Origin: Singulisphaera sp.
Lineage (GTDB): Bacteria > Planctomycetota > Planctomycetia > Isosphaerales > Isosphaeraceae
Length of the DNA: 54,313 nucleotides
Assembly (NCBI GenBank): GCA_027451445.1
Contig: DAIDJG010000031.1
Span: 1-54,313, forward strand
Reading direction: 5' to 3'
This document shows positions 1-10,800 of the stretch, one piece after another. The notes beneath the pieces are model-generated. The model had not been told where the DNA came from, ran no database searches, and worked only from the letters and a program-made list of their open reading frames with translations. Both the position numbers and the translations under genes were made by a program. The first letter of the stretch is position 1. Each line of letters begins with the position of its first letter.

Positions 1-3000
1 ATCGATGAAACGAGCGAAACGTTCATCTGGTCGGCGCACACCGAAAACATGGGTTTCAGCGCCGTGAACTGGCTGGAGAAATCGGGCGAGATCCTCTACC
101 TGTCGGAGCGGGACGGCTGGCGCCATATGTATCTCATCGACCCCGCCACGGGGCAGATCAAGAACGCGATCACGTCGGGCGAGTACGTCGTCCGCGGGAT
201 CGATCGCATTGATGAGGAGAAGCGGCAAGTCTGGTTCCGCGCATGCGGCAGGAATTCGGGCGAGGATCCGTACTTCCTTCATGAATACCGTGTGAATTTC
301 GACGGCACCGGGCTGGTTGCCCTGACGGAAGGAAACGGCAGCCATACGGTACAGTTCTCCCCAGACCGCCGTTATCTGATCGACACGTACAGCCGGGTCG
401 ACCTGGCGCCGGTAAACACACTGCGCCGGAGCGACGATGGTTCGCTCGTTTGCAAACTCGAAGAGGCGGACATCTCCGCGCTCAAGGCCAACGGCTGGGA
501 AGCGCCTGAGGTGTTTACGGCCAAGGGGCGGGACGCCAAGACGGACATCTGGGGGATCATTTGCCGGCCTCGCCAGTTTGATCGATCGAAGAAATACCCC
601 GTGATCGAGCAAATCTACGCGGGCCCGCACGGCTCCTTCGTGCCGAAGACATTCAGCCCCACGCGGCGGTTCACGTCGTTGACGGAACTTGGCTTCATCG
701 TCGCGCAGGTCGACGGGATGGGTACGGCGAATCGCTCGAAGGCGTTCCATGACGTCTGCTGGCACAACATCAAGGACGCCGGTTTTCCGGACCGAATCCT
801 CTGGCACCAGGCGATTGCCAGGAAGTATCCGTCGTACGATATCACTCGCGTTGGGATTACCGGCACCTCGGCCGGCGGTCAGAACTCGACGGGGGGAGTG
901 CTCTTTCACCCCGAGTTTTACAAGGTCGCGGTTTCGGCGTGCGGGTGTCACGACAACCGGATGGACAAGGCGTCGTGGAACGAGCAGTGGATGGGATATC
1001 CCGTTGGGCCGTGGTACGCGGAATCGTCGAACATCGACAACGCGCACAGGCTGCGCGGAAAGCTGCTGCTGATTGTCGGCGAGATGGACACGAACGTCCC
1101 GCCCGAGTCGACGTACCGGCTGGCTGATGCCCTGATCAAGGCGGGGAAGGACTTCGACCTCCTGGTCGTTCCCAACGCGGGTCATGGCATGGGGGGTGCC
1201 TACGGCCAGCGCAGGATGCAGGACTTCTTCGTCCGGCACTTGCTCGGCACCGAGCCGCCCGATCGCAACGGCGATCCCACGCGCGATCGCTCGGTTGTCC
1301 GAACCGAGGACGTGAAAGGGGAGCCAAAGCCGCCCGAAGCGTCGCTGGACCTCGACGACCTGAACGCGGACCGCAGCGAGTTGCGTGGTGTCATCGAACG
1401 GTACGTCGCGGACCTTGGAAGCCTCCGGCGCTCCGGACCGCCCGCCGCGTCGCCCGAGCGCGATGAACGGATGCGGCGGTTCTCGCAAGCATGGCTCGAC
1501 CAGCTCGAAAGGCTCGACTTCGACGCCTTGGGACTCGACGGCCGCGTGGACTATCTGCTCTTCAAGAACCACCTTAACCACGATGTCCACCAGCTCGATC
1601 AACGGCTTCGTGAGCGAGCCGATGCCGCATCCTTCGTTCCCTTTGCGCAGACGATCCTCGAACTCGACCGCGCACGGCGCGACGTGGAGCCGACCGACTG
1701 GTCGAAGGCGGCCGAAACGCTGACGCGGCTGACGAAGGAGACGGCTGAAGCGAAGCGAACCCTCGAGGAGCGATCGAAATCCAAGGACCCAGTGAAACGC
1801 GCGATCGCCGTCCGGGCCATCGCGACCGCCGATGAGCTGAGTAACACACTTCAGGGCTGGTACCGCTTCTACGATGGCTACGACCCACTCTTCACGTGGT
1901 GGACCCAGGAGCCCTACAAGGCCGCCGACGAAGCACTCCGCAGCTACACCACCCTGCTTCGCGAGCGTCTGGGTGTTCGGTCCATGCCGTCCGAAGAGGG
2001 TGGCGGCCGGCGCCGCGGAGGAGGACGTGAGGATGTTCCGCCCCCGGCCGCACGCGAAGGCGGCAAGGACATCGTGGGCAACCCCATCGGGAGCGACGCC
2101 CTGAAGCGTGAGCTGGCCGCAGAGATGATCCCCTACTCGGCGGAGGAGCTGGTCAAGCTTGCCGAGGTCGAACTCGCCTGGTGCGAAGCCGAGATGAAGA
2201 AAGCCGCGCGCGAAATGGGCTGCGGCGACGACTGGCGCGCGGCCCTGGAGCGTGTGAAGTCTCACTACGTCGAGCCCGGTAAACAACCCAAGTTGATCCG
2301 CGACCTGGCCGTCGAGGCCATCGAGTACCTCGACAAGAACGATCTCGTGACCATCCCGCCGCTCTGCCGGGAGTCGTGGCGGATCGGCATGATGTCGCCC
2401 GAGCGACAGCTTGTAAACCCGTTTTTCACAGGCGGAGAGACGATCAGCGTCTCATACCCCACGAGCGGCATGCCGCACGACGCCAAGCTGATGAGCATGC
2501 GGGGCAATAATATCCACTTCTCGCGCGCGACGGTGCATCACGAGATCATCCCCGGGCACCACCTGCAAGGTTATATGAGCGCACGTTACAAGACCTATCG
2601 CGACCTCTTCCAGACCCCCTTCAGCGTCGAAGGCTGGGCCCTGTACTGGGAGCTCTTGCTCTGGGACCGCGGCTTCGCCCGTTCGCCCGAGGATCGCGTC
2701 GGAATGCTCTTCTGGCGCATGCACCGCTGCGCCCGCATCATCTTTTCACTCGGTTTCCACCTCGAGAAGATGACGCCGCAGCAGTGCATCGATTTTCTCG
2801 TCGATCGTGTGGGCCACGAACGCGACAATGCCACGGCAGAGGTGCGCCGGTCGTTCGCGACAAATTATGGACCGCTCTATCAGGCGGCGTACCTACTCGG
2901 CGGACTTCAACTCCGGGCGCTTCACAAGGAGCTTGTGGAGTCGGGCAAGATGGCTGAGCGAGCCTTCCATGATGCGGTTTTGAAGGAGAATCGTATTCCG

Positions 3001-3096
3001 ATTGAAATGGTGCGGGTTCTCTTGCGGAAGGAAAAGCCGAGTCGGGATTACGCGACGCGTTGGAAGTTTTACGGCGAGGTTCCGGGTCGTGAGTGA
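1..3096 (+). CDS. S9 prolyl-oligopeptidase-like domain fused to DUF885 domain (5' end cut by window)
   Basis: The frame is open from base 1, so the gene begins upstream of the window; 1031 codons are visible. Residues 1 to about 410 are the end of a DPP-IV-type beta-propeller plus an S9 alpha/beta hydrolase. The nucleophile motif is GTSAGG (Ser at visible residue 290), with Asp in GEMDTN (363) and His in NAGHGMGG (395), so the catalytic triad looks complete. After a polar linker (about 410-450), residues 450-1025 match the DUF885 family, with the hallmark [11 protein letters not shown] at about 846-856, a probable metal-binding site. Both halves are predicted peptidases. S9 enzymes cleave short peptides, commonly after proline or Ala/Pro; the DUF885 substrate is unknown. 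No stop or frame change separates the halves, so this reads as a genuine two-enzyme fusion. The signal peptide, if any, lies outside the window. Confidence 0.85.
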   Translation: MDETSETFIWSAHTENMGFSAVNWLEKSGEILYLSERDGWRHMYLIDPATGQIKNAITSGEYVVRGIDRIDEEKRQVWFRACGRNSGEDPYFLHEYRVNFDGTGLVALTEGNGSHTVQFSPDRRYLIDTYSRVDLAPVNTLRRSDDGSLVCKLEEADISALKANGWEAPEVFTAKGRDAKTDIWGIICRPRQFDRSKKYPVIEQIYAGPHGSFVPKTFSPTRRFTSLTELGFIVAQVDGMGTANRSKAFHDVCWHNIKDAGFPDRILWHQAIARKYPSYDITRVGITGTSAGGQNSTGGVLFHPEFYKVAVSACGCHDNRMDKASWNEQWMGYPVGPWYAESSNIDNAHRLRGKLLLIVGEMDTNVPPESTYRLADALIKAGKDFDLLVVPNAGHGMGGAYGQRRMQDFFVRHLLGTEPPDRNGDPTRDRSVVRTEDVKGEPKPPEASLDLDDLNADRSELRGVIERYVADLGSLRRSGPPAASPERDERMRRFSQAWLDQLERLDFDALGLDGRVDYLLFKNHLNHDVHQLDQRLRERADAASFVPFAQTILELDRARRDVEPTDWSKAAETLTRLTKETAEAKRTLEERSKSKDPVKRAIAVRAIATADELSNTLQGWYRFYDGYDPLFTWWTQEPYKAADEALRSYTTLLRERLGVRSMPSEEGGGRRRGGGREDVPPPAAREGGKDIVGNPIGSDALKRELAAEMIPYSAEELVKLAEVELAWCEAEMKKAAREMGCGDDWRAALERVKSHYVEPGKQPKLIRDLAVEAIEYLDKNDLVTIPPLCRESWRIGMMSPERQLVNPFFTGGETISVSYPTSGMPHDAKLMSMRGNNIHFSRATVHHEIIPGHHLQGYMSARYKTYRDLFQTPFSVEGWALYWELLLWDRGFARSPEDRVGMLFWRMHRCARIIFSLGFHLEKMTPQQCIDFLVDRVGHERDNATAEVRRSFATNYGPLYQAAYLLGGLQLRALHKELVESGKMAERAFHDAVLKENRIPIEMVRVLLRKEKPSRDYATRWKFYGEVPGRE

Positions 3097-3160
3097 GAGG
3101 GGCTTCAAACTTTACAGCGGTTTCGAATGAGTTACACATCGTCGAGAGTTGCAAGTAAGG

Positions 3161-3260
3161 GGGGTCGGACCGCCCGCCAGGGCGGGAGGCCCACCGGGGT
3201 TGCGCGGTCGCGCTGACCGGTGGGCCTCGCGCCGCTGCGCGGCGTTCCGACCCACCCTAC
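3161..3260. repeat. Palindromic intergenic repeat (family with 35444-35545)
   Basis: The segment between two convergent genes folds on itself. GAGGCCCACCGG (3186-3197) pairs perfectly with CCGGTGGGCCTC (3217-3228), and GGGTCGGA (3162-3169) pairs with TCCGACCC (3246-3253). Its right edge, read on the minus strand as TAGGGTGGGTCGGAAC..., matches positions 35444-35464 at 20 of 21 bases, so it is a dispersed element. Its position between two 3' ends would suit a bidirectional terminator; that role is inferred. Confidence 0.7.
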
Positions 3261-3277
3261 GGATTTAGATATCGCGA

Positions 3278-6200
3278 TCATGGCGCGAGGTCATGGACCG
3301 TGTTGTGAATGACCCCTTCGACCTTTTCGCCGTCCACGCCGCGCTTCAGTGAATACCGGACCTCCATGCACCAAGCGGGCTGGATCCCGGGAATCTCGAG
3401 AAAAACCGTAAGGCCGTCATCCGAAAGCCGAACGTCCGACACTTTCAAAACGCGTTCATTCTCGTGCGGAGAACCATAATCGCTCGTTCTCCGCAAGGAC
3501 CATGTCTTGACCGCGTATCGGCTCACGTCGTGCGCCGTCTGCGGATCGAGCCGATCGCTGAACGTCAGCTCCAACCCTTCCTTCTGCGCATGCAGGGCGA
3601 CCGGCATCCCGAGCGGTTTCCCGGTGTAACGAATGCGGTAGAATCCCCCCGGCTTCCTCGCGTCGCCGGCCCAGGCGTACATGCCGCATGTGTAAAGCTG
3701 ACCGTCCGTCGGGTGGAACCTCCCGCGCATGATTCCCGTCGGCAAGGCGGGGAGCGGAAACGGCGTCATCCCGCCTTGAATCTGCCCGTTGACGGTCTCA
3801 TGCAGGACGAGAAACACCTTCCCTTGCCCGTACGACAGATTCAGCAGCGCCCCTTGCAACGGCTTCCAGCGCGGGCTATCGACCCACAGGAGTTCGCCCG
3901 GTGAGCGGTCCATCTTGGAGGAGATCCAGGCGAGCGGCTTTTCCATCGCGCTGTCGGACGTATCCGTCACGTCGTGATAGCCGAACATGTTGCCGTAGAA
4001 ACCGCCCGGCTTCACAAGATTGATCCGGTTCTCGGGGGTCCAGTGCCCTTGCTGATCGGTAACGAAGAAGGTGCCATCGGGATTCAAACAAACCCCGTTG
4101 GCGGCGCGAAAGCCCTGGGCAACGATGTCGGTCCGCAAGCCGTCCTTGCTAACCTTTAAGAGCGTGCCGTGGTGTGGGACGACCGCCGGCAACGCGTGCC
4201 GGGCCGACTTCGCGTAGTAGAAGTTTCCCTCCGCGTCCGTCTGCAAGCCCATCGCGAACTCGTGGAAGTGTTCGGTGACCTGGTGGTCGCTGTTGAAGTT
4301 CTCCACGAAGTCGATTTCGCCATCGCCGTTGAGATCATTCAGGATCGCGAGCTGGTCGCGGCACGTGACATAGATGCGTCCGTCGACGAGCTTCACGCCG
4401 AGCGGCTGGAACAACCCGGATGCGATTCGCTTCCAGGTCAGGGTCGCCTCCTTCGAAGATGAGCCGTCGGCGGGGAGACCATTCAAACCTGAGACGAGCC
4501 AGATATCCCCATCCCAGGACGAGACCACGGCGCGATCACTGCCTGGCTCGAAGTCGAAACCCGTCAGCCGGATCTGGGCGAGCCATGGATTGGTGTCCGG
4601 TGGGGTGAGTTCATCGACCGCGAAGGGACCGGAATCGCGTCCGATCGTTGGACGGGTCACGATCGGCTGCGGCCAGCGCATCGGACCGCCGTGCGTAAGC
4701 GTTGCAAGGTCGCGAGCAGGGTCGTCGATCCGCATCGTTCGAGGCAATTCCCGCGCTGCCGCCGTATTCTCGGCTCGACCTGTCCAGAGCGTGAACCTTA
4801 GCGGTTGTTCGCCTTTCGGGATTCGAAAGCGAAGGTTGCCGTCGCCCGGAGTCAGCCACTTACTCCCCTCGAGCGTTGGCGACACCCCTGCCACCAACAC
4901 CGCGGTTTGCTCCGGCTTCGCCGACGTGCCGCGCTGGACTGTGCCGTCGTGTCCCTTTCCGCTGATGTCGGCCACTCGGTTGGCTTCGACCTTTGCCATA
5001 CGCCAGCGGGCAGTGAATCCCTCGGCCGGCTCACCTTCCGTCGCAATTTTGGCAATCGCGCCGTCCGAGAGTGCGCGCTGATAGAACCTCACGTCATCCA
5101 ACTGACCATCGAAGTGGCTCTTCGCTTCGGGAAAGTTGGGCGCCGCAAATCCGATCCGAACCAAATGTCCAGCCTCTTCACCCTTGGGCCGGAGTGGCTT
5201 ACGTCCATCGAGGCGACCATCGATGTAGAGCCGGAACAGCCCCGGCGCGTGCTCCCACGTCACGGCAACATCATGCCAGCGGCCATCATGGATTTGTTGC
5301 CGTGATTGAACGACGCCCACCCAGCCGATGTCGAAGCAGAGGCGGCCGTCTCGAATGAAAAAGGCTTTGCCATCGGGTTTCCAAGCGTCGGCCGGCGGAA
5401 GCTTGGAAAAGATCGTGCCGCCGCTCCGTGTGTTGACGCGTGCGGAGATCGTGAAATCGGCATGGGTCAGATCGAAGCCCTCCGGCCTGGCAACATCGAG
5501 AAAAGTCTTGCCGTCAAACGCAAAGGGCGCAGGGTGCCCTGCCCCGCGTTGGCCGGCACTGAGAACTGCCAGGGACGAAGCCGATCCGTCGGGTGCGGCG
5601 ACCAGAGTCAGTTGCGAGGAGCCGGCGGGGTGACGCGCGACCTGGAGGATCAGATCTCGCGGTCTTGGTCCAAGGTTGAACGTGCGCGTGAACACGCGCG
5701 AAGATCCCCCCGCGGCGACGCCTGGCGATTCGAGAATCTCGGTCGAGCCTACCGTGTAAGCAATGATCTCAAGCGGCCCATGGTGATAGAGCCCCTTGTA
5801 ATGGGCCCACGCCCGGGGCAACGGGCCATAGGCTTTGCCGTCGCGACCTCGCACCCGGCGGTCGTCGTCGAAGCGACCGGTCTCGGGGTCGGCCCAGCCG
5901 GGGCCGGACGGATTGGCCAGCATCACGTCGCCGACGATGTGGGGATGCACTTGATGCCGGCCGTTGAAGGCGATGCTCTCCCAGTCAATGAACTTGTCGC
6001 CGACCCAGTTCGCCGCCACGCGGAGGGTGTCGTGATCGAAGACTGTCCAGGCATGACCACGAGAGACTCCACCCGGACCAAGATCGAGCCGGACGGCGAT
6101 CCCTTTGTACGCGAAGTTCGAGCCGTCGTTGCCGACTTCATAAGTCCCGGTCAGGCTCGGGCCGTAGTCCATCGTGACCCAGGGCTCGATCACCCTCGGC

Positions 6201-7219
6201 TCAGGACCGGCGGTGTCCCCCTTGGGGAGGCGCGCGAGGTACGACGCGTCGACGACGGCGTACTGCGTGTTGTTGTACGGCTTGAGGTAGGCCTCACGAA
6301 TGTAATGAATCACGTCGTACTTCTGACGCGGAACCATCCAGGTCTGTGGGGCCATCATGCCGTGGCCTCGCGTGAGGGTCTGGTACATCGCGTAAGGATC
6401 AAAGCCGTTCTTGAACTGGCCCGACGCAAACCGGAGCGAGGTCGGGAGCGATCCGAGCTGCTCGCGAGTGCCGTGGCAATTCGCGCACGACAGGCTGTAA
6501 ATGGCCTCGCCACGTTGGAGACTCTTACGGTCGAGCTTTGAGATCAAGCCCGCGTGATCGACGTGCGCCTCGTACTCGGGGAGGACAAGAGCGAGCTGCG
6601 CGGGGTCGGGCTGCAAGGCGACAGCTCGCGAGGGGCCGCCGTCGCGGATCTCAATCAGATAGCGGATGAGGTCGAGGAAGTCCTGACGGTGGGTGAGCTG
6701 ATTAACCTGTCCGACGGGCATCAGCGAGGTGGAGTCCACTTTGCGGTCGTCAATGGTCGCCTTCGCGACGGTCACGACCCGTCCTTCCGCAGATGCATCG
6801 CGGAGCGATATCCGGTCGGCGGTCTCGTCGGTCACGAAGCCCGTGATCGTCTTTCCGTCCTCGGTGAGAATGGTCGTCGTCTCAAAGCCTTTACGGATCG
6901 ACCTGGAAGGGACGAGAACCGATTCGACGAGAAACGCATCGCTAACCTCCTTGCCGAGTTTCGCGAGGTTCGGCCCGAGAGCCGTCTTGGAATCCTCGTC
7001 GGCAACCGAGTGGCAACGCGCACACGCGAGCTGGGCCTGGTGAAAGAGCAAGGCCCCGTGGCGAGCATCGCCCGCTTCCCGGGCTGCCCTGGCCAGCGCT
7101 TCCGGTGACTCGGCGCTGAGTGCACTCTCCAACGTTTGCCCCTGCGCCCGCGGCGCAGCCAGAAGCATGCATGCAGCCATGACCAGGACGATTCGTTTCC
7201 ACTCGCGTCGAGACAGCAT
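3278..7219 (-). CDS. Secreted two-heme c-type cytochrome mosaic with LamG-like and beta-propeller domains
   Basis: A 1313-aa protein. The frame extends 31 codons further to a TTG, but the ATG at 7217-7219 has a GAAGG ribosome site about 8 bases upstream and starts a clean signal peptide (RREWKRIVLVMAACMLLAA), so it is preferred. Heme motif CARCH lies at about 66-70 and CANCH at about 245-249. Between them is the GxxLxxxGKxxSDxxLxESxxxPSxxIxxGF pattern of planctomycete cytochromes. A LamG/concanavalin-like domain spans about 567-712 (WHDVAVTWE, DDVRFYQRAL), followed by a sorbosone-dehydrogenase-like beta-propeller (about 900-1180, with NGVCLNPDGTFFVTDQQG). Such mosaics are probably periplasmic or surface oxidoreductases tied to sugar degradation; the substrate cannot be read from the sequence. 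It stands alone, divergent from the giant surface-protein gene. Confidence 0.85.
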   Translation of the reverse strand: MLSRREWKRIVLVMAACMLLAAPRAQGQTLESALSAESPEALARAAREAGDARHGALLFHQAQLACARCHSVADEDSKTALGPNLAKLGKEVSDAFLVESVLVPSRSIRKGFETTTILTEDGKTITGFVTDETADRISLRDASAEGRVVTVAKATIDDRKVDSTSLMPVGQVNQLTHRQDFLDLIRYLIEIRDGGPSRAVALQPDPAQLALVLPEYEAHVDHAGLISKLDRKSLQRGEAIYSLSCANCHGTREQLGSLPTSLRFASGQFKNGFDPYAMYQTLTRGHGMMAPQTWMVPRQKYDVIHYIREAYLKPYNNTQYAVVDASYLARLPKGDTAGPEPRVIEPWVTMDYGPSLTGTYEVGNDGSNFAYKGIAVRLDLGPGGVSRGHAWTVFDHDTLRVAANWVGDKFIDWESIAFNGRHQVHPHIVGDVMLANPSGPGWADPETGRFDDDRRVRGRDGKAYGPLPRAWAHYKGLYHHGPLEIIAYTVGSTEILESPGVAAGGSSRVFTRTFNLGPRPRDLILQVARHPAGSSQLTLVAAPDGSASSLAVLSAGQRGAGHPAPFAFDGKTFLDVARPEGFDLTHADFTISARVNTRSGGTIFSKLPPADAWKPDGKAFFIRDGRLCFDIGWVGVVQSRQQIHDGRWHDVAVTWEHAPGLFRLYIDGRLDGRKPLRPKGEEAGHLVRIGFAAPNFPEAKSHFDGQLDDVRFYQRALSDGAIAKIATEGEPAEGFTARWRMAKVEANRVADISGKGHDGTVQRGTSAKPEQTAVLVAGVSPTLEGSKWLTPGDGNLRFRIPKGEQPLRFTLWTGRAENTAAARELPRTMRIDDPARDLATLTHGGPMRWPQPIVTRPTIGRDSGPFAVDELTPPDTNPWLAQIRLTGFDFEPGSDRAVVSSWDGDIWLVSGLNGLPADGSSSKEATLTWKRIASGLFQPLGVKLVDGRIYVTCRDQLAILNDLNGDGEIDFVENFNSDHQVTEHFHEFAMGLQTDAEGNFYYAKSARHALPAVVPHHGTLLKVSKDGLRTDIVAQGFRAANGVCLNPDGTFFVTDQQGHWTPENRINLVKPGGFYGNMFGYHDVTDTSDSAMEKPLAWISSKMDRSPGELLWVDSPRWKPLQGALLNLSYGQGKVFLVLHETVNGQIQGGMTPFPLPALPTGIMRGRFHPTDGQLYTCGMYAWAGDARKPGGFYRIRYTGKPLGMPVALHAQKEGLELTFSDRLDPQTAHDVSRYAVKTWSLRRTSDYGSPHENERVLKVSDVRLSDDGLTVFLEIPGIQPAWCMEVRYSLKRGVDGEKVEGVIHNTVHDLAP

Positions 7220-7858
7220 TCGGAATGCCTTCAAAAAGAGAAGGAACGTGAACGTGCGAAACGCCAGCCGTGCGGTTAAGGCGGAATCACCATCCTTGAT
7301 GACCTTCGACAAGCCGTCAAGGCTCCTGGCCCCAACGAATAACCGCTGACCGAGAGCGAACGGGCCCCTATTTTGGCGTTTCGTCCGATCCCTGGCGCAC
7401 GAGCCGAGCGCGGTCGAGGGGCAGACACGGGTTTTGATGGCGGACGAGTCGCCTCCGAACTACTTAACAGGCAGGGCAAGTCGGCAGGGATCCGGTGTAC
7501 GGATTGCTACAATGCCTCCTTGACGAACATTTGACAGTTGGGCAAAACGGTCGGGTTCGAGTGGTGATACAAATTGCGCTCATAATGACATGAAGTGGCG
7601 CATATTCGCGGCTGAAAAAAAGAGCCGTACACGCTTTTTTCACTTGCCCGGTTCCGCGACCCTTGGTATTTGATGTTTATCACACAGACTGTTTCTGAAA
7701 CGGCCTCCGAACTCCTACGACTTCGAGAGGCTGGGGGGCGCTCGGTCGACAACGACTGTCGGCCAGAGCGAGGCTACTGCTCCGCGCCCTGAGTGTTTCG
7801 CGCATCGTGAGCGGTAGACTGACGATCGACATCACCGATTCACCCCCCGAGGTGCAAC
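7220..7858. other. Divergent intergenic region
   Basis: No gene is seen in these 639 bases between two divergently transcribed secreted-protein genes, so promoters for both should lie here. The stretch at about 7555-7700 is AT-rich for this genome and contains A-tract/T-tract arms (around 7612-7640) that could form an imperfect hairpin, plus TTGACA at 7531-7536 without a convincing -10 at standard spacing. No promoter can be assigned firmly. Confidence 0.5.
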
Positions 7859-10800
7859 GTGGTACCACACGCCCAGAGCAGCGCGCGCCGTCACAAGCTC
7901 CGAACCGCCCGGCGGTCGACCCATACGAAGCTCGTTGCCGAGCACCTGGAAGTCCGGCTGACGCCGGCGACGGGGTCGATCAGCGGCGTGGCCTATAACG
8001 ACCTGAACGCCAACGGAGTCCAGGATGCGAGCGAGCCAGGCATCGCGGGCCAGACGGTCTTCATCGACCTCCACCAGGACGGCACGCTCGACCCCGGTGA
8101 CCCAACCACGACCACGGCGAGCGACGGCTCGTACCAGTTCACGGGCTTGCAACCCGGCACCTATCTGGTGTCCCAGGTCCTCCCCTCCGGTTGGCACCAG
8201 ACGACGCCCAAACCCACGCTCGAACGGGCCGTGTCGGTGATCGCCTCCGCCCCCTATACGTTCACCTTCGCAAATTTCGCCAGCACCACGGATCAGACGA
8301 TCCCGGCCTACACGGAAAACGGCTTCGTTTTCAACACCACGGCACAGCCCACGTCGCAGTTCACGATCTATGGCAGCTCCGATAGCACGCGTTACGCCGG
8401 TGAACCTGCCCTCTCCGCCGAGTGGTCCCCGAGCACCATCAGCTTGATGCGCTCTGACGGTACGCCGTTCACGCTCGACGCGATGGACCTCTCGACGATC
8501 TGGAGCAGCGTCTATACCGTGACCGTGACCTTCACCGGGCACCTCGCGGGTGGCGGAACGGTCACGCAGGCCTTTAACATCGGTAGCCAGCTCGGGTTCC
8601 ATCACGTCACGTTCAATGGTTTTACGAACGTCCAGTACGTCACCTGGAACTCTACGGGCTACAACGACTATCACCAGTTCACGAACGTGACGGTGGAGAC
8701 CGGCGGACCGCTTAACGTTTCTGGAGTGAACTTCGGCAGCGTCAACACCGGCGCCGATGCGCCTCCGTCGGGGGCGAGTCCAACCTACATCGTGAATGAA
8801 AACTCTCCCCTGACCGTCGCCAACACGGGGGCCCTCACGAATGCGTTCGACCCCGACAAGGATCCGCTCAGCGCCATTCTGGTGTCCGGGCCCGCGAACG
8901 GGACGCTGACGCTCAGTCCCCTCGGTCCATTCACCTACACGCCGAACGCCAACTTCTACGGCACCGATTCGTTCCAGTACGAGGTCAGTGATGGGACCGA
9001 GCTCAGCGCGCCGGCAACCGTGACGATCAATGTCCAGAAGGTCGAGTACGCTCCCACCGCCGTCGCCGACACGTACAGCGTGACCAAGTCCACGCCATTG
9101 ACCGTCAGCGCGGCGGCGGGCGTGCTCGCCAACGACAGTGACGTGAATGGCGACCCCTTGACGGCGATCCTCGAAAATAACCCTGCTCACGGCTCACTCA
9201 AGTTGAACGCCGACGGCTCGTTCACGTACACGCCGTTTGGGGTCTACCTCGGCCCTGATACCTTCGAGTACAAGGCGAGCAATGGGACGCTCAGTAGCAA
9301 CGTCGTCGTCGTCACACTCAATGTCACGGGTCCGGACGATCCACCCGTGGCAAACAACCACAGCTATACCGTCGCCGAGAACACCGTCTTGCAGTCGAAC
9401 GCGCCTGGCGTACTGTTTGGCGACAGCGATCCGAACGGACAGCCGATCACGGCGGTCCTGATTTCCGGACCCTCCAACGGAACGCTTCAGCTCAACGCCA
9501 ACGGCTCGTACACCTACACGCCGAACGCCAACTTTTACGGCACCGACTCGTTCCAGTACACCGACAACGACGGCCAGCTCAACGGGAACACCGCCACGGT
9601 AACGATCACGGTGGATTCCCCGCCGGTGGCCGTTCCCGAGAGCTTTTCCACGACCGAGGACGTTCCGCTGACCGTTGCAGCGCCTGGCGTTCTCGCCAAT
9701 GACACGCAGGCTGCCGGCAACCCGCTCACCGCGGACCTCTGGACACTGCCAGCGCACGGCACCATTAAGTGGAATGGCGACGGCTCATTCGTCTACACGC
9801 CCAATCTCCACTACTACGGCACCGACTCGTTCCAGTACCTCGCCTCGGACGGCAAGCTCGATAGCGCCGTCGTGACGGACACGGTCAACATCGCGTTCGT
9901 GAACTACCCGCCCGTGGCGAACAATGACCAGTACACGATGAATGAGGGAACGTCCCTCACCACGGTAGCGGCGGTCACGTCGCTGAATATCCAGAGCCAG
10001 CAGGGAGACTACATCGGCGGCGGCCAGAACTACAGCTACGGGGCAAACGACGGGACGTACACGGTCACCCGAAACTATTCCAACGGCGTCTCGATTCGTT
10101 TCGTGCCTAACGTTAACCCGATCGACTCGTGGCAAATCGACTTCGCCGGCCCCAACAATGCCCTGTTGACCCCGGGAACATACGACAACGCAGTGCGCTA
10201 TCCGTTCCAGTCGGGTGGAGAGCCGGGCCTCTCCGTGTCGTACTACGACCGTGGCAGTAACACGCTCACAGGGCAGTTCACGATCTACCAGGCGACCTAC
10301 GATGCCAGCGGGAACGTGATCAGCTTCAACGCTTCGTTCCTCATGCACAACGAGGGGTTGCCACCGGCGCTTTCGGGCCAGATCGAGTACAACGCTTTTG
10401 CCGGGCAGACCGGCGTGCTTTTCAACGACACCGACATCGAGCACGACCCCCTCACGGCCCAGCTCGTCACGGGTCCGTCGAACGGATCACTGACTTTCAA
10501 TTCGGATGGCACGTTCACGTACACACCGAGCCCCTTGTTCTACGGGACCGACAGTTTCACCTACCAGGCGAACGACGGCACAAGCCTCGGAAACGTTGCC
10601 ACCGCGACGATCACGGTGGCTCACGTCAACCATCCCCCAACCGCCGTGATCGACAACTACGCGGTGGGTGAAAACCAAACGCTTTCCGTCGCAGGACCGG
10701 GCGTGCTGGCCAATGACACGGACCTCGACAACGACCCACTCACCGCAGTCCTTGTCGCGGGTCCGACCAACGGGAGCCTCACGCTCAATTCCGACGGATC

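Noticed and set aside
5306-6541. 411-codon open frame antisense to the large cytochrome gene
   Set aside because: It mirrors a gene with clear domains on the other strand, its translation is Arg/Gly/Val-rich without motifs, and no ribosome site fits.
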